Source: Christensenella sp. UBA1782
GTDB lineage: Bacteria > Bacillota > Clostridia > Christensenellales > DTU072
NCBI GenBank assembly: GCA_002315475.1
Contig: DCGI01000070.1
Span: forward strand, 38,395-59,255
Length of the DNA: 20,861 nt
Direction: 5' to 3'
Under the pieces are notes generated by a model. It made no database searches and had not been told where the DNA came from. It saw only the letters and a program-made list of their open reading frames with translations. This document shows, one piece after another, positions 1 to 6,828 of this stretch. The position numbers were made by a program, and so were the translations under genes. Numbering within the stretch: position 1 is the stretch's first letter; each line of letters starts with the position of its first letter.

Positions 1-107
1 AAATAATCCTGCCGATACCCCTGTGCCAGTTTATCGAGATTTTGAATGAATTCCTCATCGTTTAAGTCCCGATAAGAAACCGCTTTATTCTCTTTTTTTT
101 GTTCCAT
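1..107 (-). CDS. Unidentified protein, N-terminal 35 residues only
   Basis: A leftward reading frame begins with ATG at 107 and runs off the left edge. It begins MEQKKENKAVSYRDLNDEEF and continues as a hydrophilic, probably helical segment with no signal peptide or membrane segment. A GGGGGTG ribosome binding site lies 3-4 nt before the ATG, which supports the start. A hairpin with a short T-run (119-154) separates it from the 951-residue membrane protein gene upstream, so it may be transcribed separately or by read-through. Too little is visible to name a family. Confidence 0.6.
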   Translation of the reverse strand, partial: MEQKKENKAVSYRDLNDEEFIQNLDKLAQGYRQDY

Positions 108-118
108 AACACCCCCGA

Positions 119-154
119 AAAATCAACGAGCCACCTCACATGGTGAGACGGCTC
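119..154 (-). terminator. Probable terminator after the 951-residue protein gene
   Basis: Read leftwards, GAGCC-GT-CTCAC / GTGAG-GT-GGCTC forms a 12-bp stem with a CAT loop (128-154), followed after four bases by TTTTT. The two GT/GT positions pair as G-U wobbles only in the leftward transcript and would be A-C mismatches in the rightward one, which favours a leftward RNA. The T-run is short and offset, so termination may be partial. Confidence 0.6.
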
Positions 155-183
155 CGTTTCGTTCATGACTCACCTTTTTATTC

Positions 184-3039
184 TTATTTCGACTTTTTGG
201 ATATACTGCACGCAATGATGGAGAATATCATGGAAAGCAACGAAATTCCGATAAAGAGGAATGCGCCGTAAATAATACTAAATCCTTCTAAAATAACGCA
301 AATCATCCCGAATGCGGCTCCGAAGAATAAAGTCTGCAACAAACCGACAATCCATCCGGCTTTGGCTGCCTTGCCCGAGCAAAGATATACGATGCCTTGA
401 ATCAAGGAAGCTACCACCATGACGCAACCGAGAGCAAACAGAATCGGAAGGATATTGCAGAAGATGTTGACGTCCGTTCCGGCATAATGCGTATCAACGG
501 CGTTGACGAATGCGTATCCGAAATCCCCTTCGGCAATCGGTGCCATTTCGGGATTGATAAAGCTCATGACAACCGGTACCACCGCCAACAATAAGGACAG
601 GTTATCGGTTTTCAAGAAGGTTCCGTCGGCAAAAATCGAAGTAATCCCCAACGGATTCTCGGGAATAAAGTTATCCAATGCGGCAAAGACACCGAGCAGT
701 GCGGCAAAGATAATAGCGAAAATACCGAGTACACGCACGCCACCCTTCTTGCCTCTCTTGGCTTGTTTGGTTTTCTTGGCTTTCTTATCTTTCTTAACCG
801 AAACGGGAATCTCTTGTTGCATGATTACCTGCGTTTCCGGTTCCGCTTGCACCTCATCGGGTACGAAAACGTAAAGTTTTCTTTGCGGATTATATTGATA
901 AAGAGGTTGATTGCTGTTCAATACCGGTACAATGGTCAAAGACTGTTGCATCGGAGCGCCACCCATACCGGTTGCCGCTTGCGTATTGGCACCCATCGGA
1001 GCGGTATTGTTGATTCCCATAGCTTGAGCGTTATTACCCATTACGGAGGAGTTATTGACTCCCGTGGCTTGTGCGTTAGCTCCCATCATGGCGGGATTGT
1101 TGCTTCCCAGAGATTGAGCGCTGGCTCCCATCATGGCGGGATTGTTGATTCCCGTGGCTTGAGCGTTGGCTCCCATCATAGCGGGATTGTTGATTCCGGC
1201 GGCTTGAGCACTACCACCCATCATAGCGGGATTGTTGATTCCCGTAGCTTGAGCACTACCACCCATCATGGCGGGATTGTTAATTCCGGCGGCTTGTGCG
1301 TTAGCTCCCATCATGGCGGGGTTATTGCTTCCCATAGGTTGAGCGTTAGATCCCATCATGGCGGGATTCACGCCACCCATAGCGGTGTTCATGCCCATAG
1401 CGGGATTCACGCCAACCATAGCGGGGTTCATACCCATAGGAGCGTTCATGCCCATGGCGGGATTCATACCCATAGGAGCGTTCATGCCCATAGCGGGGTT
1501 CATACCCATAGCAGGATTCATGCCCATAGGAGCATTCATACCCGTAAAGCCTTGTCCGTTCATACCGCCTGCCATTAAGGGCGTGTTGCCGGGTACGACA
1601 CCACGATAACCTTGCGGATTATTGGCGGGGAGGATATATCCTCCGTTCATATAAATTTCACGTTCTGCCAAAATACGTTCATCGGCGGCATGTTGCATGG
1701 CTTCCCGCTCGATTCTGCGTTTTTCGTCTTCGTATTCACGAATACGTTTGGTCTTTTCTTCTACTCTTTCATTGGCCGCCCATTCGCTGGAAGCTCTTTC
1801 CAAACGAATACGGTCTTCGGCGCTTTGTTCGGCGGCGATAACTTTCATGACGGCACGACGAGCGGCATCCCGTTCGGCTACGTCGATGGCTTCGGCTATC
1901 GACTTGTTGGCTTTGTCTTCCACTTCCGCACGAATCAAACCGATTCTTTCTTCGGCGGCTTCTTCGATGCCGGCTCTTTCTTCTATGATTCTTTGTGCGG
2001 CGGTATATAAAATCTTTTCACGTTCGGCACGAATGACTTCTTGGTTTTCGCGAGAACGAATATCCAAAGCTTCTTGCGCTCTTCTTTCGGCATCGTTTAC
2101 CCGGTGCGCCGCATCTCTTTGGGCTTCACTGACACGCAAAGAAGCCTCTCTTTCGATAGCTTGAATCCGTTGCGTCGCCACTCTTTCGGCTTCTTCGGCA
2201 CGAATGGTTGCACTGCGAGAAGCGTCAACGGCACGAGCGGAAGCTTCATCGGCACGAGCCGTAGCTTCTCCGATACGAGCTTGGGCTTCTCTTTGAGCGT
2301 TGTCGATACGTATCGTCGCGTTTCTTTCCGCCGTTTCCGCACGTTCTATCGCTTGTCTTTCCGCCGTAATGGCACGTTCTTGTGCTTGTCTTTCTGCCGT
2401 TTCCGCACGTTCTTGTGCCAATCTCTGCGCCGATTCCGAACGCTCGTTGGCTTGTCTTGTGGCTTCCGAAACACGAGCATCGGCTTGTCTTGTGGCTTCT
2501 TCGACACGCAAGGAGGTGGTTCTTTCGACGGTTTGCACCCGTTCTTCGGTGACTCTTTCGATGTCACTGACTCGTTGCTGTGCCAATCTGTCCGTTTCCG
2601 CAATACGCGCCTCTGCCTGCTGTTGCGCTTCCAACACTTGTTGCGCCGCTTGACGACCTACGTTTCTCTTTTCGGCGTCGATAGCGATTTCGAATTCTGC
2701 CGTACGTTGTGCTTCGTACCGCATCTTCTCATCGGCAAGGCGTTCTCCGACAAGCTTCTCAATGTGAAGTTCGGCGGCCTGTTTACGGTCGACCTCTTGT
2801 TGAGCAAGCGTTTCGACAAATTCTTCCCGAACCGTCGTCGCACCTTTTACCTTGCTGAGAGCATTCAAATATTCGCTTCGGGGACGTCTCTTACCGCAAC
2901 GGCCGCACTTCGGCTCTGTGATAGGATTGACCTTACCGCAGTATTCGCAAACATACGAAAGCTGATCAAGCGTAAGTCCGGCTTCTACTTCTACCGGATT
3001 GGTTGTAACATTTGTAACTGTACCGTCATTTCTTGCCAT
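184..3039 (-). CDS. Zinc-ribbon, coiled-coil, repeat-rich membrane protein of unknown function (951 aa)
   Basis: I do not recognise a family for the whole protein. Residues 31-48 form a zinc ribbon (C31-x2-C34-x10-C45-x2-C48). Residues about 70-465 are highly charged and helical; about 145-323 repeats every 11 residues with the pattern R-x-x-E-A-x-R-x-A-x-x, as in hendecad coiled coils. Residues 501-563 are six-residue MNPAMG/MNAPMG-type repeats and 564-683 are eight 15-residue repeats containing NNPAMMG. A Lys-rich stretch (749-766) precedes about four or five hydrophobic segments between 769 and 945. There is no signal peptide; with the Lys-rich stretch preceding the first membrane helix, the long N-terminal part is probably cytoplasmic. 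The ATG at 3039 has a GAGGAG site 7 nt upstream and a consensus promoter at 3114-3142. A structural or scaffolding role is a guess from architecture only. Confidence 0.85.
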   Translation of the reverse strand: MARNDGTVTNVTTNPVEVEAGLTLDQLSYVCEYCGKVNPITEPKCGRCGKRRPRSEYLNALSKVKGATTVREEFVETLAQQEVDRKQAAELHIEKLVGERLADEKMRYEAQRTAEFEIAIDAEKRNVGRQAAQQVLEAQQQAEARIAETDRLAQQRVSDIERVTEERVQTVERTTSLRVEEATRQADARVSEATRQANERSESAQRLAQERAETAERQAQERAITAERQAIERAETAERNATIRIDNAQREAQARIGEATARADEASARAVDASRSATIRAEEAERVATQRIQAIEREASLRVSEAQRDAAHRVNDAERRAQEALDIRSRENQEVIRAEREKILYTAAQRIIEERAGIEEAAEERIGLIRAEVEDKANKSIAEAIDVAERDAARRAVMKVIAAEQSAEDRIRLERASSEWAANERVEEKTKRIREYEDEKRRIEREAMQHAADERILAEREIYMNGGYILPANNPQGYRGVVPGNTPLMAGGMNGQGFTGMNAPMGMNPAMGMNPAMGMNAPMGMNPAMGMNAPMGMNPAMVGVNPAMGMNTAMGGVNPAMMGSNAQPMGSNNPAMMGANAQAAGINNPAMMGGSAQATGINNPAMMGGSAQAAGINNPAMMGANAQATGINNPAMMGASAQSLGSNNPAMMGANAQATGVNNSSVMGNNAQAMGINNTAPMGANTQAATGMGGAPMQQSLTIVPVLNSNQPLYQYNPQRKLYVFVPDEVQAEPETQVIMQQEIPVSVKKDKKAKKTKQAKRGKKGGVRVLGIFAIIFAALLGVFAALDNFIPENPLGITSIFADGTFLKTDNLSLLLAVVPVVMSFINPEMAPIAEGDFGYAFVNAVDTHYAGTDVNIFCNILPILFALGCVMVVASLIQGIVYLCSGKAAKAGWIVGLLQTLFFGAAFGMICVILEGFSIIYGAFLFIGISLLSMIFSIIACSISKKSK
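991..1350 (-). repeat. Eight tandem 45-bp repeats inside the 951-residue protein gene
   Basis: This stretch encodes residues 564-683 as eight consecutive 15-residue units of the form (A/G)(N/S)AQATG-INNPAMMG. The DNA units are near-identical in places, with CCCATCATGGCGGGATTGTT recurring, while the last two protein-order units (low-coordinate end) have drifted. Unit length is a multiple of three, so gain or loss of copies keeps the frame. Confidence 0.85.
1351..1539 (-). repeat. Tandem 18-bp repeats inside the 951-residue protein gene
   Basis: Residues 501-563 are built from six-residue units MNPAMG and MNAPMG, ten in all, with occasional one-residue insertions near the 45-bp repeat junction (for example MNPAMVG and VNPAMMG). 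At DNA level the units read GCGGGGTTCATACCCATA with few changes. Both repeat blocks are Met/Asn/Pro/Ala-rich, uncharged and probably disordered. Confidence 0.8.
2071..2607 (-). repeat. 33-bp degenerate repeats encoding a hendecad coiled coil
   Basis: Residues 145-323 align as about sixteen 11-residue units (examples: RVSEATRQANE, RAETAERQAQE, RAITAERQAIE, RIDNAQREAQA). One unit near residues 255-268 is three residues longer, a local 14-residue step. Arg at the first and Glu at the fourth or seventh position are the most regular. Eleven-residue periodicity is established as a signature of nearly straight or slightly right-handed coiled coils. Confidence 0.75.
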
Positions 3040-3113
3040 ATTCTACTCCTCGAATCGGATTCCTGAGATTACTTGCATGGGTGGAAAGCCTTTTATAGGA
3101 CTATCCTTTATAC

Positions 3114-3142
3114 ATTATAATCGCAAAACATTTTTTTTTCAA
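3114..3142 (-). promoter_or_regulatory. Promoter of the 951-residue protein gene
   Basis: Leftward TTGAAA (3137-3142), a 17-bp spacer, then TATAAT (3114-3119). The expected transcript start near 3107 gives a leader of about 68 nt that ends in a GAGGAG ribosome binding site before the ATG at 3039. The match is close to the sigma-A consensus. Confidence 0.75.
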
Positions 3143-3372
3143 GAGTTTTTCACAATTTTTTTAGGAAAAATATGTATTTATATATAATATATTTTATCGA
3201 GAAGCGGTTTTTCGTGTTTTTTGCCGAAATGCAAGCAAGGTTTTTACGCTTTCCGCATTTTTTCGGAAAAAAATTTTTCCTTCGCCCTTCAACCTTTTCT
3301 CTGACCTTCCCAAAAAACTTGTCGTTTTTGTTTCAACGGAAACGTAATCCTTCTACTTCCGTTGCTTCCCCG
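3143..3372. other. A/T-rich intergenic stretch with no gene seen
   Basis: Between the promoter at 3114-3142 and the glnS terminator there are about 230 bases of A/T-rich sequence, including long T and A runs. I see only a weak TTTCCG/CGGAAA hairpin near 3250 and no reading frame with a credible start and ribosome binding site on either strand. Confidence 0.5.
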
Positions 3373-3400
3373 AGAAGAAAGGGTGCGTTCCGTCGCACCC
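3373..3400 (-). terminator. Terminator after glnS
   Basis: Read leftwards, GGGTGCG / CGCACCC makes a perfect 7-bp GC-rich stem (3381-3387 with 3394-3400) with a six-base loop, followed by TTTCTTCT. It begins 6 bases past the glnS stop codon, the usual place for an intrinsic terminator. Confidence 0.75.
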
Positions 3401-3406
3401 GTCCTC

Positions 3407-5032
3407 TCACTTGTTATAACTGTCCTTTAAGCCGACGATCCGATAAAACAGAATTTCTCCGTTTTTCTTTTCGGCGAGTTTGTAGTAAGCCGACCGCATG
3501 AATTGGAAGCGATCTCCTTCCTGTCTTTCCAATGCCCAAGCCTCCACGAACGCCCCGCGTACCACTTCCAAAGAATGGGGATTGATACGGTCGTCAAATT
3601 CTTTGTTGCCGTCCACTTCGTCCAACAATAGGCACTCGTATTTGTTCAATACGGCAGGAACCGCATCAAACTTCGACACCCATTGAATGACGCCTTTCAC
3701 CTTGATACCGGCATTGACACCGCCCTCTTTCGAGTCGGGAATGACGTTACAATGCACTTCACTGACCACGCCGTTTTCTTCTTTATGGGAAACGTATTGC
3801 AAAATATACGCCCCTTTCAGACGCACCATTCCGCCCGGTACCAATCGGTGATACTTCGGCGGCGGCACGACGGCAAAGTCGCTCCGCTCGATATAAATTT
3901 CTTTGGCAAAGCGAATGATGTGGGTGCCCGATGCGGGATCGTTGGGGTTGTTGACCACGTTCAACGACTCGATTTCGTCACCGACGTTATCAAGCACCAC
4001 GAGAAGGGGTTCTTCCACCGCCATGATACGGTCGGCATGGGCGTTTAGGTCGTCCCGAACACAATGCTCCAAAACGGCGGGATCCACTTCGCTGTTGGCT
4101 TTCGCCACCCCCACTTCGGCACAAAAAGCACGAATGGCTTCGGGCGTATACCCGCGCTTCCGCATGCCGCTGATGGTGGGCATCCTCGGATCGTCCCATC
4201 CGTCCACCACGCCCGTTTCCACGAGCTTTTTTAAGTAACGTTTGCTCATGATCGCGTTGCGAATATTCAAACGGGCAAATTCGTATTGATGCGGAGGTTT
4301 TACAAAACCGCAATGCTCGGTCATCCAATCGTACAACGGTCTGTGATCCTCGAATTCCAACGTGCAAATGGAATGGGTAATATTTTCGATAGCGTCCTCA
4401 ATGGGGTGTGCAAAATCGTACATCGGATACAATAACCAAGCATCGCCCGTATGATGATGGGTTGCCCGTAAAATCCGATAAATGACGGGATCGCGCATAT
4501 TCAAGTTGTTGCTCGCCATGTCGATTTTGGCACGAAGCACCTTACTGCCGTCGGGATACTTTCCCGCCCGCATTTCTTCAAATAACCGTAGGTTTTCTTC
4601 GATGCTTCGATTCCGATACGGACTTTCCTTGCCCGGCTCGGTCAAAGAACCTCTCGTTTCCCGAATCTCGTCGGCGGACAAATCGCAAACGTAGGCGTCC
4701 CCCTGCTTGATGAGTTGTACGGCAAAATCATACATTTGCCCGAAATAATCACTCGCAAACCGTTCTTCGTCCCACTCGAATCCCAACCAACGAATGTCCT
4801 CTTTGATACTGTCGACGTATTCCACGTCCTCTTTCGTCGGGTTGGTGTCGTCAAAACGAAGGTTGCATTTCCCATGATATTTTTCTTTGATACCGAAATT
4901 TATGCAAAGACTTTTTGCGTGTCCGATATGCAAATAACCGTTCGGTTCGGGCGGAAAACGAGTAATTATCTCCGAATGAACGCCCGTTTCCAAGTCGTTT
5001 TCCACGATGGATTCAATAAAATTATTAGCCAT
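3407..5032 (-). CDS. glnS: Glutaminyl-tRNA synthetase
   Basis: Charges tRNA-Gln with glutamine in the cytoplasm. The 541-residue length fits bacterial GlnRS (about 550). The class I signature HIGH is at 35-38 within PPEPNGYLHIGHAKS, and the KMSKS equivalent is IMSKR at 261-265. The DDTNP and YDFAHP motifs typical of GlnRS/GluRS follow in the expected order, and the C-terminal half carries the anticodon-binding beta-barrels. The ATG at 5032 has a GAGGAG site about 6 nt upstream. The acetyltransferase gene ends 10 nt upstream, so the two are probably co-transcribed. Many Bacillota make Gln-tRNA indirectly through GatCAB; a direct GlnRS points to one of the clostridial groups that have acquired it. 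Stop codon is TGA. Confidence 0.97.
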   Translation of the reverse strand: MANNFIESIVENDLETGVHSEIITRFPPEPNGYLHIGHAKSLCINFGIKEKYHGKCNLRFDDTNPTKEDVEYVDSIKEDIRWLGFEWDEERFASDYFGQMYDFAVQLIKQGDAYVCDLSADEIRETRGSLTEPGKESPYRNRSIEENLRLFEEMRAGKYPDGSKVLRAKIDMASNNLNMRDPVIYRILRATHHHTGDAWLLYPMYDFAHPIEDAIENITHSICTLEFEDHRPLYDWMTEHCGFVKPPHQYEFARLNIRNAIMSKRYLKKLVETGVVDGWDDPRMPTISGMRKRGYTPEAIRAFCAEVGVAKANSEVDPAVLEHCVRDDLNAHADRIMAVEEPLLVVLDNVGDEIESLNVVNNPNDPASGTHIIRFAKEIYIERSDFAVVPPPKYHRLVPGGMVRLKGAYILQYVSHKEENGVVSEVHCNVIPDSKEGGVNAGIKVKGVIQWVSKFDAVPAVLNKYECLLLDEVDGNKEFDDRINPHSLEVVRGAFVEAWALERQEGDRFQFMRSAYYKLAEKKNGEILFYRIVGLKDSYNK

Positions 5033-5042
5033 AAAAACTCCT

Positions 5043-5408
5043 CTATCGACCGCAACGGGGAAAGGTGGGTTTTCCCGAACGAACCATACAACCGTCTTCC
5101 TCCCGAAATCCGAATTTCTCGAAATACGGGCTAACGTATCGCACGACCGTTTTTTCCGAACACTCTCCCAGTGCGAATAAAATACTGCGTGTTAAAAAAT
5201 CGCCGTTCCCTTTTCCTCTTGCGGAAGGAACGATGCCGATTCCCTCTATAAATGAACATTGCGGAGTAACAACAAGCTCCGCAAGTCCTATCGGCGTTTC
5301 TTCGTCATATAAGACATAGCCAACGCCTTTATTATATTGATGATGAAAAATTTGTTCCGACAAAGTCCGTAATACGTCTTTGTCGGCGGATGCCGTCAAA
5401 CGTAACAT
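5043..5408 (-). CDS. GNAT-family N-acetyltransferase (121 aa)
   Basis: A short protein with the GNAT acetyl-CoA binding region: SFIEGIGIVPSARGKGNGDF (52-71), in which R64-G-K-G67-N-G69 matches the R/Q-x-x-G-x-G/A pyrophosphate loop. The later segment SPYFEKFGFREED (93-105) matches the conserved beta-5 region seen near the end of GNAT folds. The substrate cannot be read from sequence. The ATG at 5408 has no recognisable Shine-Dalgarno, and no other in-frame ATG exists before residue 108. It lies 10 nt upstream of glnS and 42 nt after the 421-residue membrane protein gene. The whole protein is shorter than the usual 140-170 residues, so the N-terminal helix region is compact. Confidence 0.85.
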   Translation of the reverse strand: MLRLTASADKDVLRTLSEQIFHHQYNKGVGYVLYDEETPIGLAELVVTPQCSFIEGIGIVPSARGKGNGDFLTRSILFALGECSEKTVVRYVSPYFEKFGFREEDGCMVRSGKPTFPRCGR

Positions 5409-5414
5409 AATATA

Positions 5415-5438
5415 ATAAGGAAATATCTATATCCTTAT
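5415..5438. repeat. A/T-rich inverted repeat upstream of the acetyltransferase-glnS pair
   Basis: ATAAGGA (5415-5421) and TCCTTAT (5432-5438) are perfect inverted copies around a 10-bp A/T-rich centre. They lie in the 42-bp gap between the 421-residue protein gene and the acetyltransferase start. There is no G/C-rich stem and no clean T-run, so an operator is as likely as a weak terminator. Function is not shown. Confidence 0.4.
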
Positions 5439-5450
5439 ATATATATCCGT

Positions 5451-6716
5451 TTATTGCATTGCATAATACTTGTCGGCAAGTGCCACCAAGAAACTATCGA
5501 ATTCGGCACGAAGGTCGGCATCGAGAACACGTCCCTTCGCTTGATCGAGTAGCGTTCCGAGCGTATTCAAATCTTCTGCGGGAACGGAATCGTCATCCAA
5601 AGCCTTTGCGACAATCTTAAAGATGCTTTCACACCAAGCACGATCGGGATTGACGGGAATAATGTCTTCCATCGTGTTGGCGGGAGCAACGGGTGCTGCG
5701 GGTGCTACCGGTACTACGGGTGCCACCGGTACTACGGGCTCTACGGGCGTAACGGGCACGTAAGGCGTTTCCACGACGGGTTCTTCTACTACGGGCTTTT
5801 CTACGACGGGAGCCACCGGCGTCTCCACGACGGGAGCGACGGGTGCCACGTACGGAAGGGGTTGCACTACGGGGATACCCGTAACGGCAGGTCTGGAACC
5901 GGATACTTCGCGAATAACGTTTTCAAAACGGATGGAACGAGGTTCTACGGCAACGGGGTTCGTGAATACCTCCACGATACTGCCGCCGCGTCTGCCTTCC
6001 AAAAGTTCTTGCACCCTTCTGTTGATGGAGTCGAGGTTATCGGTGATAAAGGTTTCTTCCTTGCGGTCGGTAACCACCACGACGGAATCGAGGGTTTCAC
6101 AGAAACTGGCATAAGCGAGCGTCAAACGACGGAACTTCTTGCCGTAAACGATATCCAACGTCAAAAGGAAAATACCGTATAAAGCAATCGGGATGACCAA
6201 AAATTCCAAAGCAAGGATAATCGCCAAAGCGGTATCCGTCTTCAATGCGGTGGAATCGTAGACGCCGTAATAGTAATAGCCGACCAAACCGACAATCGCC
6301 CAAATCAAAACGCCGACGATCGCCATAACGATCTTACCGGCGGTATGCTTGCCGCTGAAAGAACGACCGAGCAAAACGTTTTTGGCGGGCAGATAATCGG
6401 ACGGGGAACCTACTCTTTGTTCCATGAAAGAGCTCCAACCCATGGAAATCGATTCCGGATGCTTTCTTACTTCGTCATAAACGATATCAACGTTCTCTTC
6501 GGTAATTTCTCCGGCCGTTGCAAATTTCTTGGAACCGGAAACCAATAACTTTCTGTACTTGTCCATCTTGCTTCCCAAAGAAATGCACAAGCAAACAACG
6601 AACAGAACGATCATCAATATGCCGCCGATGATTCCTAATTTTAACGACATACTGATATCGGGCAGAATGGCTGCCAGTTTCGTCAGAACGGTATCTAAAA
6701 AACTGATGTTAGTCAT
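5451..6716 (-). CDS. Three-helix membrane protein with Pro/Val-rich linker, unknown function (421 aa)
   Basis: Hydrophobic segments lie at about 26-47, 127-147 and 161-190. Residues 48-125 are soluble and include an acidic helix around VDIVYDEVRKHPES and an SPSDYLP stretch. After the third helix comes a basic stretch (193-197), a soluble region to about 270, then a linker of PV/APV/EPV repeats (about 283-346) and a C-terminal helical domain of about 70 residues. One early helix, a soluble loop of about 80 residues, then two close helices matches the spacing of the MotA/TolQ/ExbB proton-channel family. I see no diagnostic residues for that family, so this is only a fold suggestion. The ATG at 6716 has GGGAG about 10 nt upstream and its own promoter at 6753-6780. 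Confidence 0.8.
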   Translation of the reverse strand: MTNISFLDTVLTKLAAILPDISMSLKLGIIGGILMIVLFVVCLCISLGSKMDKYRKLLVSGSKKFATAGEITEENVDIVYDEVRKHPESISMGWSSFMEQRVGSPSDYLPAKNVLLGRSFSGKHTAGKIVMAIVGVLIWAIVGLVGYYYYGVYDSTALKTDTALAIILALEFLVIPIALYGIFLLTLDIVYGKKFRRLTLAYASFCETLDSVVVVTDRKEETFITDNLDSINRRVQELLEGRRGGSIVEVFTNPVAVEPRSIRFENVIREVSGSRPAVTGIPVVQPLPYVAPVAPVVETPVAPVVEKPVVEEPVVETPYVPVTPVEPVVPVAPVVPVAPAAPVAPANTMEDIIPVNPDRAWCESIFKIVAKALDDDSVPAEDLNTLGTLLDQAKGRVLDADLRAEFDSFLVALADKYYAMQ

Positions 6717-6752
6717 ATAGATGCTTCTCCCTTATACACAACATTTTTTTTT

Positions 6753-6780
6753 ATTATAACATAAAATTTTTTTTTTGCAA
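6753..6780 (-). promoter_or_regulatory. Promoter of the 421-residue membrane protein gene
   Basis: Leftward TTGCAA (6775-6780), 16-bp spacer, TATAAT (6753-6758) preceded by TGT, giving an extended -10 element. The predicted start near 6746 leaves a leader of about 30 nt with an AAGGGAG ribosome binding site. The spacer is mostly A and T runs. Confidence 0.7.
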
Positions 6781-6828
6781 TAATTTTTTATAAAATAATA
6801 TAAAATATTATGTATTTAAGAGCGGAAT

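Noticed and set aside
991..1539. Tandem repeats considered as a CRISPR array
   Set aside because: The repeats are directly adjacent without unique spacers, stay in frame and encode a regular peptide repeat.
763..1578. Plus-strand open frame of 271 codons rich in His, Ser and Gly
   Set aside because: It is the complement of the repetitive region of the 951-residue protein gene; the low-complexity His/Ser/Gly pattern is the antisense of the Met/Asn/Pro/Ala repeats.
2041..3066. Plus-strand open frame of 341 codons rich in Phe, Arg and Ser
   Set aside because: Antisense shadow of the coiled-coil repeats; it also lacks a ribosome binding site.
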